Translations under genes and position numbers: made by a program | In this document: positions 1 through 3,982 of the stretch, one piece after another | How the letters are laid out: each line of letters begins with the position of its first letter | How positions within the stretch are numbered: position 1 is the first letter of the stretch | From: Deltaproteobacteria bacterium | Lineage (GTDB): Bacteria; Desulfobacterota; G020345765 | Direction: 5' to 3' | NCBI GenBank assembly: GCA_030616835.1 | Contig: JAUWWP010000186.1 | Location: 1-6,039, forward strand | DNA length: 6,039 nucleotides | The notes under the pieces: generated by a model | What the model was told of the DNA's origin: nothing | Database searches by the model: none | Seen by the model: the letters and a program-made list of their open reading frames with translations, nothing else

Positions 1-384
1 AACCGACCCCCCGCCCACGGCAACGATCACATCAGGTTCAAACTGGCTCATGGATTCGGCCGATTCTTTCACATTTTCCATCGGCGCTTCCGGCTGGGCC
101 TTGTTCCAGACCTGAGTGGTAAACCCGGCTTTCTCCAGGGCCTTGGCCACGCGCGCGGCATACCTTTCCGCAAATTCATCAGTAACCAGGAATGCCCGCT
201 TCTTCGGGCATCGGGCTCCGATGATGTCAACTGGCGTAGGCACGATAGATGGTCCCTCCGGAAGGAGATTGGATCCCATGAAAACAGTGGGTGTGGTGAA
301 AGTGGAATAAAGCCCCTTGATGGAAGAGGAAGACATCAGCGGTAATATGGTTTTCAAGAAAGGGTCGGTAAACCAGTAGCTCAT
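1..384 (-). CDS. Iron-containing alcohol dehydrogenase, N-terminal 128 residues (runs off left edge)
   Basis: This is the start of a cytoplasmic NAD(P)-dependent, iron-type (group III) alcohol dehydrogenase, which interconverts a primary alcohol or diol and its aldehyde; the substrate cannot be read from this part. The frame is open from ATG (382-384) to base 1 with no stop. Residues 63-70 (RAFLVTDE) are the first beta strand typical of the family. Residues 115-128 read FEPDVIVAVGGGSV, containing the conserved GGGS dinucleotide-binding loop. The iron-binding Asp/His residues lie beyond the window. The start is supported by a strong ribosome site (GGAGGTG, 391-397) six bases upstream. The GGGS loop sits near residue 125, roughly 30 residues later than in the commonest family members, so the N-terminus is extended. 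Later in-frame ATGs (residues 17 and 36) lack such a ribosome site. The family assignment is firm; the exact substrate is unknown. Confidence 0.9.
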   Translation of the reverse strand, partial: MSYWFTDPFLKTILPLMSSSSIKGLYSTFTTPTVFMGSNLLPEGPSIVPTPVDIIGARCPKKRAFLVTDEFAERYAARVAKALEKAGFTTQVWNKAQPEAPMENVKESAESMSQFEPDVIVAVGGGSV

Positions 385-390
385 AGATTT

Positions 391-397
391 CACCTCC
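391..397 (-). promoter_or_regulatory. Ribosome binding site of the alcohol dehydrogenase
   Basis: On the minus strand this reads GGAGGTG, followed by a 6-base spacer and ATG. It fixes the start at 384 and so supports the long N-terminus. Confidence 0.8.
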
Positions 398-502
398 ATA
401 TTTGTTTGAGTGATTCTTAAAGTAAGAGGAGAAAGAGATGGCACCCTGTCGAGGTTTGACCCTAATTCCCTAGAACCTCTTGATTCTTTATTGATAGCAA
501 CA

Positions 503-530
503 ACGATAGCTCATTCCCCCAAAAAGTCAA
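503..530 (-). promoter_or_regulatory. Candidate sigma-70 promoter for the alcohol dehydrogenase
   Basis: On the minus strand, TTGACT (525-530) is followed after 16 bases by TATCGT (503-508). The -35 box matches 5 of 6 consensus bases and the -10 box 4 of 6. Transcription would start near 496, leaving a leader of about 110 bases. That leader holds a weak inverted repeat, GAGGTT (451-456) with AACCTC (474-479). This is prediction from sequence only. Confidence 0.4.
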
Positions 531-568
531 GACAAAACAAATGAAAAATAGGGGTGGTTCTCTTCTTA

Positions 569-627
569 TCCTGAGCCATGTCGAAGGGCCTGCCGAAGGA
601 ATAGAAAAAATGTTGATTGTTGAGACC
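569..627 (+). repeat. Dispersed REP/MITE-like repeat, copy A
   Basis: This 59-base unit starts TCCTGAGCC and ends TTGATTGTTGAGACC. It is nearly identical to 3772-3829; the two copies differ by one inserted A (in CCATG versus CCTG) and one A/G change (CCGAAGG versus CCGGAGG). The first half contains the TCCTGAGC...TCGAAGG palindrome core that is also present at 3089-3131 and 3331-3370. Short units of this kind are known as debris or passengers of REP-associated (Y1 family) transposases. That link is inference, since no transposase gene is in the window. Confidence 0.75.
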
Positions 628-642
628 TGACCCCCTGTTTTA
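626..642 (+). repeat. 17-bp direct repeat, left copy
   Basis: CCTGACCCCCTGTTTTA occurs here and, without mismatch, at 1015-1031. The two copies bracket the 372-bp segment that carries the RNA-like hairpins. They could be a target duplication, the ends of an inserted unit, or a guide/target pair (see findings). Confidence 0.8.
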
Positions 643-1014
643 CCCTACCAGAGCAAAGGGCCTCTGGGTGATGGGTGGTTATCCGAAAGCCGAGGCATTT
701 CTGATTGGCGTAAGCCTGAGAAGCAGAAAAGAAGCAGGAGGCTGGAGGATAGCCTGAGGGTGTGTATAAGCTATAAGGGAGCAGGGTATATCTGGGCCAG
801 ATTTAATCTGTGAGTCTTATGGTGAAGGTCACATCTGAATCCGCACTTTAAGCCGAACTGTGAGAAAATCCGATGTACGGAATTTTAGGGGAGGAGTAGG
901 AAACATAGAGTCTGTGAGGGTGTCTTCCGCAGGCACTTAATCGACATTGCGCTTGACTGGAAACAGTCATAAATTGGCCTTACAGTCTGCTATGCGCCTG
1001 TTCTTTACCCGGTC
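643..1014 (+). ncRNA. Putative structured non-coding RNA cassette (family not assigned)
   Basis: No reading frame of useful length is present, but the plus strand carries a dense run of perfect hairpins. They are CCCT/AGGG (643-660), GCCTC/GAGGC (660-696), GGC-GTAA-GCC (707-716), AGGCT/AGCCT (739-755), ATCTGG-G-CCAGAT (790-802), which competes with CAGATT-T-AATCTG (798-810), GTGA/TCAC (822-832), GTGTC/GGCAC (920-936) and TGACTG-GAAA-CAGTCA (954-969). Two loops are GNRA tetraloops (GTAA, GAAA) only when read on the plus strand, which favours a plus-strand transcript. A purine-rich AGGGGAGGAG lies at 888-897. The stretch 851-880 (AAGCCG ... TGTACGG) faintly resembles domain V of a group II intron, but the stems do not pair well. 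An IscB-associated omega RNA (HEARO class) lacking its gene is an alternative that I cannot test here. Structure is likely; the family is open. Confidence 0.4.
954..969 (+). other. Perfect 6-bp hairpin with GAAA tetraloop
   Basis: TGACTG-GAAA-CAGTCA is the clearest single RNA-structure signal in the 643-1014 cassette. GNRA loops are typical of folded RNAs that make tertiary contacts. It has no T-run after it, so it is not a standard terminator. Confidence 0.6.
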
Positions 1015-1031
1015 CCTGACCCCCTGTTTTA
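1015..1031 (+). repeat. 17-bp direct repeat, right copy
   Basis: This is identical to 626-642. It ends 14 bases before the stop codon of the minus-strand 195-residue gene, so the right edge of the cassette abuts that gene's 3' end. Confidence 0.8.
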
Positions 1032-1045
1032 TGCCCATAATCCGT

Positions 1046-1633
1046 TTATTCTTCATTCGAAAAGGCCTCACGAGTTCCGTCAGTGTAAATCACTTCTTTC
1101 AAGGTAAGCTCAACCCGTAGGTCATTCTTATCAATAGTGCGTAATATATGATGCGTATCAAGGGACGGATCGTAATCTATACTTGCTCGCCAACCTCCGA
1201 AAATACTTTCTGCCTTGACGGCATCCTCTACAATCAGCTCCACTTCCAAAAGTTCTTGGTCGTGAAGGTCTTTGAGAACTAATGCTCCGTTGAAGGCCTG
1301 AACATCCTTTTTTAGATGGCTGATAAAATCAAATATGAAATCGATTCGATCACTAACATCACCTGCCATAGGATCAGCTTTGAGGAAACTTTTACTGACG
1401 AGCATAATGGAAATCAGAGATTTTGAACCGCTTACTCGTTTAGGTTCTTTTCTTACCACTGGGCCCTCCGGCTTGGATAGCCGTTCCTCTAATTCTGTTA
1501 CTTTAGCTTCGAGCGTAGCAACGCCCTCCTCGAGTGTTATCTCTTTCTGTGCTGCTACTTCTTTCAATAAAAGCACGCTGACTATAGAAGCTGCGGCAAT
1601 TAGCATTATCTTGTACCAGCTTCTTCCTTTCAA
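1046..1633 (-). CDS. Exported or membrane-anchored protein with coiled coil, unknown function (195 aa)
   Basis: I do not recognise a named family. The N-terminus is a signal sequence or anchor: basic residues 2-8, a hydrophobic core 9-23, then VAAQ (26-29), which would suit signal peptidase I. Residues 33-53 form a short coiled coil with hydrophobic positions L34, V38, L41, V45, L48 and L52. A charged, Pro/Gly-containing linker follows (54-70). Residues 72-190 look like a compact, mostly beta domain with the run FNGALVLKDLHDQ (114-126), an aromatic-rich stretch near 145-155 and TDGTREAF (184-191). This recalls a recurrent beta-sandwich seen in hypothetical exported proteins, but only by eye. 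The start is TTG (1631-1633), preceded by GGAGGG five bases upstream (1639-1644), and it overlaps the stop of the preceding frame (TTGA). Base composition is clearly more A+T rich than the flanking dehydrogenase and adhesin genes. Confidence 0.75.
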   Translation of the reverse strand: MKGRSWYKIMLIAAASIVSVLLLKEVAAQKEITLEEGVATLEAKVTELEERLSKPEGPVVRKEPKRVSGSKSLISIMLVSKSFLKADPMAGDVSDRIDFIFDFISHLKKDVQAFNGALVLKDLHDQELLEVELIVEDAVKAESIFGGWRASIDYDPSLDTHHILRTIDKNDLRVELTLKEVIYTDGTREAFSNEE

Positions 1634-1818
1634 GTTCTCCCTCCTACATACTGGTTTAAGTAATTTAAGCTAATTCCATTTATTTTATGGAAAAAAGGGA
1701 CTGTTATAATTTCTGCCCTGCCTGTGCGTAGTGCGAAGCCTGACTGCGAGCATTCTTGCTCAGGCAGGCACACAGACAGGGAAGTTTTAAAAAAGATAGC
1801 CGTTCCCATTTTTCTCAC
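1630..1818 (-). CDS. Doubtful 62-aa frame linking two small genes
   Basis: The frame starts at GTG (1816-1818), overlapping the stop of the 57-residue gene (GTGA), and stops with TGA (1630-1632), overlapping the TTG of the 195-residue gene (TTGA). The overlaps are what translationally coupled genes look like. However, the middle of the frame (about residues 13-35) is coded by a nested palindrome (1716-1781), its protein shows no signal, membrane or domain pattern, and no separate ribosome site is obvious. It may be a chance open frame, or a once longer gene invaded by a palindromic element. No function can be suggested. Confidence 0.25.
   Translation of the reverse strand: MRKMGTAIFFKTSLSVCLPEQECSQSGFALRTGRAEIITVPFFHKINGISLNYLNQYVGGRT
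1639..1644 (-). promoter_or_regulatory. Ribosome binding site deciding a TTG start
   Basis: On the minus strand GGAGGG precedes TTG by five bases. No ATG in frame near the hydrophobic segment has a comparable site; the first internal ATG (residue 10) falls inside the signal core and would destroy it. TTG at 1633 is therefore the best start. Confidence 0.6.
1716..1781. repeat. Nested palindromic element
   Basis: The outer arms CCCTGCCTGTG (1716-1726) and CACAGACAGGG (1771-1781) pair with one mismatch. Inside them, GCCTGA (1738-1743) pairs with TCAGGC (1760-1765), and GAGCA (1748-1752) pairs with TGCTC (1757-1761) around a TTCT loop. No T-run follows on either strand, so it is better read as a REP-like mobile palindrome than as a terminator. 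Confidence 0.6.
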
Positions 1819-1988
1819 GATTTTTTCGAATTACCTAATTTTTTAACTTTACTCTGTATATTTCTCCACCATTCCATCCTTACTCCTTCCCCATTGCCTT
1901 TTGCTATGTGATAAAGCCGAAACAGGAACCAGAGGTAAAACAAGAGGGCTAAAATTATGCCGATATTAGTTATTGAGAAATGTTCCAT
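1815..1988 (-). CDS. Small single-pass membrane protein (57 aa)
   Basis: A short reading frame starting at ATG (1986-1988) encodes MEHFSITNIG followed by a strongly hydrophobic segment (about residues 9-23, rich in I, L, F, Y and W). It ends in a basic tail with R24, K30, R37, R42, K47, K49, K50, K55 and K56. By the positive-inside rule the C-terminus should be cytoplasmic, with a short outside N-terminus. A GGGGGTGAG stretch lies 7 to 15 bases before the ATG and can serve as ribosome site. The stop overlaps the GTG of the next frame by the pattern GTGA. I recognise no family. The clean membrane segment, basic tail, ribosome site and its place at the head of an overlapping gene group make it more likely real than chance. 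Confidence 0.6.
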   Translation of the reverse strand: MEHFSITNIGIILALLFYLWFLFRLYHIAKGNGEGVRMEWWRNIQSKVKKLGNSKKS

Positions 1989-2219
1989 TAGTCACTCACC
2001 CCCTTTCCTAAGGATTTCTCTCTTCCCTTCGAGCAATAGATCTAATGGTAAATGTGCTATCTTGGCCTGCCCCCTAATAGTAAGAAATTATTCCAGCTTA
2101 GGAAGATAACTTTTCCTGAGTGCTTTAGCCGAGATTTCCCTTTAACTCCAACCTCTGGGAAAGACCAGCAATTAGCTCTGGGTTACCTACGAAACTACCT
2201 CAATAGTACTCAGTCCTCA
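1989..2219. other. Spacer between response regulator and small-gene group
   Basis: I see no convincing gene, terminator or promoter here. A plus-strand open frame (2052-2348) covers most of it but has no ribosome site and overlaps the response regulator in antisense, so it is not called. Confidence 0.5.
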
Positions 2220-2720
2220 TCAGATAACTATGGGCCCTTTCTTATCTTGTTCCACAATGGATATTCCAGGATATTGTTGATCCAAGGCAAGGATATACTC
2301 TATTTGTCTTTTAACCTTTGTCATCAGTCTTTGATTCTGACGGGTTAACTCTAAATTTTGGAGGGCAAGCCTGATATTGAGCTTCAGTTCTTCATCGCTC
2401 CAGGGCTTGGTAAGAAAACGGTAGACTTCTCCCTCATTGATCGCCGGGATTACCCGATTAAGATCGGTATGGTCAATAAGGATGATCCGGAGAACCTCAG
2501 GATGTTTTTCTTTGAGGAGTTGCAAAAACTCCATCCCGCTCATCCCGGGCATCAATTGGTCAGAGATGATCAGATCTATCCTTTCCTGTTTAAGAATCTC
2601 CAGTGCCTGCTGGGCACTTCCGGCAGTAATCAGCTCATAGGCCTCTTTTCTCAGCGACCTCTCCAGTGCATTCCTAACCAAATCTTCGTCATCAACGATC
2701 ATTACCTTATACGTTGCCAT
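2220..2720 (-). CDS. Receiver-domain response regulator with helical C-terminal tail (166 aa)
   Basis: This is a cytoplasmic phosphorylation-switch protein of a two-component system. The receiver domain spans about residues 4-120: acidic pair D10/D11 (MIVDDED), phosphoacceptor D54 (IISDQLMPG), and lysine K105 in FLTKPW. The wording AINEGEVYRFLTKPWSDEEL is typical of receivers in RpfG-like and related regulators. The switch Thr/Ser normally found at the end of strand beta-4 (usually LTG) is Ile82 here (RIILIDHTD), an unusual replacement. Residues 118-150 form a helix or coiled coil, and the C-terminus has a short DQQYPGIS...GPIVI motif instead of a DNA-binding or HD-GYP output domain. It therefore probably works through protein contacts. 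The start is ATG with AAGGAG nine bases upstream. No sensor kinase lies in the window. Confidence 0.9.
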   Translation of the reverse strand: MATYKVMIVDDEDLVRNALERSLRKEAYELITAGSAQQALEILKQERIDLIISDQLMPGMSGMEFLQLLKEKHPEVLRIILIDHTDLNRVIPAINEGEVYRFLTKPWSDEELKLNIRLALQNLELTRQNQRLMTKVKRQIEYILALDQQYPGISIVEQDKKGPIVI

Positions 2721-2788
2721 AAACCACTGCTCCTTTTCCGAAAGTTACACAAAGACTTTCCCTATTTTCGGGTCAAAAGAGTGAAAGC

Positions 2789-2804
2789 TGCCAAAATATT
2801 GGCA
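2789..2804. promoter_or_regulatory. Inverted repeat upstream of the response regulator (possible operator)
   Basis: TGCCAA-AATA-TTGGCA is a perfect 6-bp inverted repeat centred about 76 bp before the ATG of the response regulator. It could bind a dimeric regulator. I find no convincing -35/-10 pair with standard spacing next to it, so the role is open. Confidence 0.3.
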
Positions 2805-3088
2805 ATACACCGTTTCTCCTGATGAAAAGAAGATCAATAAATATAACCGGTCACTCTAATACTCGTCGTAATTCGCCAAAGTAGTAATTGACGACAGTCG
2901 GGCCTAAGTTATTGCCATATTTATTCTTTTCCCAGCACTGCGAACTTGAGTGAGTCTGATTTACTATATTAAGTTTGTTAAGGTAAATATTAAAAATGTA
3001 GATTGGTTGAGCTTTCCCCAGTAATCAGACACAGTTAACTTTACACTACGCTTTTAATTCCAGATTATGCATGAACATCCGAATTACT
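2805..3088. other. A+T-rich spacer with no gene seen
   Basis: No reading frame with a start and ribosome site, no RNA gene and no clear repeat is visible here. Confidence 0.5.
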
Positions 3089-3131
3089 TGTCCTGAGCCC
3101 TTCGATAAACTCAGGACAGGCTTGTCGAAGG
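3089..3131. repeat. REP-like palindrome with overlapping arms
   Basis: TGTCCTGAG (3089-3097) pairs perfectly with CTCAGGACA (3110-3118). In addition CCTTCGA (3099-3105), in the loop of that hairpin, pairs with TCGAAGG (3125-3131), so either two alternative hairpins or a pseudoknot can form. It shares its core with copies A and B of the dispersed repeat. Confidence 0.7.
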
Positions 3132-3225
3132 ATTGGTATATTAACAACTTATTTGTACCTGTTTGGTCTAAGAGCTTGATTTTCAGCCTTCGCAGCCCGC
3201 CTCTATGATTGCTGTCTGGTGAAAC

Positions 3226-3304
3226 CGGGTTCGATAAATCGAACCCCTACAATTATGTATTATTGTGAGATAAACTTTTGTAGGGGTCGGATTTATCCGA
3301 CCCG
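3226..3304. repeat. Pair of inverted 27-bp elements, each itself a palindrome
   Basis: The left element (3226-3252) starts CGGGTTCGATAAATCGAACC and ends CCTACAA. The right element (3278-3304) is its inverted copy, starting TTGTAGGGG and ending GACCCG. Each contains an internal palindrome (GGGTTCGAT/ATCGAACCC left, GGGTCGGAT/ATCCGACCC right), and together they form a 27-bp inverted repeat with a 25-base loop. They differ at four positions, and these are two paired changes that keep both palindromes intact. Confidence 0.75.
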
Positions 3305-3330
3305 TCTCAAATTCGGGTTCAATGACCCGC

Positions 3331-3370
3331 CCTGAGCCCCTCGGCATCGCTCGGGATAAACCCTGTCGAA
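3331..3370. repeat. REP-like element, diverged copy
   Basis: It begins CCTGAGCCCCTCGG and ends CCCTGTCGAAGGG, the two ends seen in the other repeat copies. The centre carries an extra GCATCGCTCGGGATAAA, so the CCGAG-like arms pair differently from copies A and B. Confidence 0.6.
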
Positions 3371-3635
3371 GGGATCGAACTCCTACATTAACTCATTATT
3401 TGAATTTATAATTAAAGCAAATACTATACCAATTCCGCACAAATCCGCCTATCCTATAACTGTTTGATTTTATCAGCTTTTTCAGGGAGAAAATGATTTG
3501 TTATCGAAATCTCATAGCCATAGGTATTACAAAAAATCCTATTTGGTGACAAAAAACGGCATTTTCCATTTCCTTTTAATTCTACTGTCGCGTTATACAC
3601 CTTTCTAACTTCTAAAAATTACTGTAGTTTAGCAA
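3371..3635. other. A+T-rich spacer with no gene seen
   Basis: No open frame with a start and ribosome site and no clear repeat is visible in these roughly 265 bases. Confidence 0.5.
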
Positions 3636-3652
3636 ATCCGCCTTAGGCGGAT
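3636..3652. repeat. Short perfect hairpin
   Basis: ATCCGCC (3636-3642) and GGCGGAT (3646-3652) flank a TTA loop. It has no T-run after it and is the first of three hairpins in a row. Confidence 0.5.
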
Positions 3653-3663
3653 GAGCTGGATAG

Positions 3664-3683
3664 CCGGGGCTTTCGAGCCCCGG
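3664..3683. repeat. GC-rich hairpin with TTCG loop
   Basis: CCGGGGCT-TTCG-AGCCCCGG is a perfect 8-bp stem with a four-base TTCG loop, closed by T-A rather than the usual C-G. On the plus strand it is followed by TATTTAGAGTTTATG, with no clean T-run, so a terminator role is possible but weak. Confidence 0.55.
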
Positions 3684-3711
3684 TATTTAGAGTTTATGCA
3701 AATCGCTTTAT

Positions 3712-3759
3712 CGGGGCTGGTTCATCCTTCGTAGTACTACGGAGAATGAAAAAGCCCCG
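3712..3759. repeat. Long imperfect hairpin
   Basis: CGGGGCT (3712-3718) pairs with AGCCCCG (3753-3759), TTCAT (3721-3725) with ATGAA (3746-3750), and the tip CTTCGTAG-TA-CTACGGAG pairs with one G-T wobble. It shares the GGGGCT/AGCCCC arms with the preceding hairpin, so the two could also pair with each other. Confidence 0.6.
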
Positions 3760-3771
3760 CCTATCCACCTG

Positions 3772-3829
3772 TCCTGAGCCTGTCGAAGGGCCTGCCGGAG
3801 GAATAGAAAAAATGTTGATTGTTGAGACC
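3772..3829 (+). repeat. Dispersed REP/MITE-like repeat, copy B
   Basis: This is the near-identical partner of 569-627, in the same orientation. Identity stops after GAGACC: copy A continues TGACCCCCTG and copy B continues AGCCCCTGGG. That marks the likely end of the mobile unit on this side. Confidence 0.75.
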
Positions 3830-3876
3830 AGCCCCTGGGTCTTTCTATTTTGGGATCAAAAATGGTGGTTTTTCAG

Positions 3877-3905
3877 TTGACAGGAGTATTGTTTCCCGCT
3901 ATTTT
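3877..3905 (+). promoter_or_regulatory. Candidate sigma-70 promoter of the surface protein gene
   Basis: A perfect TTGACA (3877-3882) and TATTTT (3900-3905) are separated by 17 bases. This is the best promoter-like match in the window and lies 77 bases before the start codon, with an expected transcription start near 3912. Confidence 0.55.
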
Positions 3906-3921
3906 AGTTAACGCATTAACT
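3906..3921. promoter_or_regulatory. Palindrome over the predicted transcription start (possible operator)
   Basis: AGTTAA-CGCA-TTAACT is a perfect 6-bp inverted repeat that directly follows the -10 box and covers the expected start point. That is the position where a repressor would block transcription. The binding protein is unknown. Confidence 0.4.
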
Positions 3922-3982
3922 GGATTTAATGTTCTGTTGTTCCATTAGGTTCTTGTTCTTTTTAACAAAAGGAAGAAGTCTG

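Noticed and set aside
116..310. 64-residue plus-strand open frame
   Set aside because: It is antisense to the alcohol dehydrogenase, whose protein is clearly recognisable, and has no ribosome site of its own.
438..473. 11-codon plus-strand frame after AGAGGAG
   Set aside because: The ribosome-site spacing is good, but the peptide is very short, shows no leader-peptide features such as repeated codons, and no plus-strand gene follows.
843..897. Group II intron domain V
   Set aside because: AAGCCG and TGTACGG are suggestive, but the proximal stem does not pair through and the hairpin lacks the expected GNRA-capped 34-base form, so it is kept only as a hypothesis within the RNA cassette.
1335..1673. 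112-residue plus-strand open frame
   Set aside because: It is the antisense shadow of the 195-residue minus-strand gene, which has a signal sequence, coiled coil and ribosome site.
2052..2348. 98-residue plus-strand open frame
   Set aside because: There is no ribosome site, it overlaps the response regulator 3' end in antisense, and its protein shows no pattern.
2358..2822. 154-residue plus-strand open frame
   Set aside because: It is antisense to the response regulator; low stop density reflects the coding strand opposite.
3226..3252. GGTTCGATAAATCGAACC resembling a tRNA T-arm
   Set aside because: It is a palindromic repeat; no acceptor, D or anticodon stems can be placed around it and no CCA end is present.
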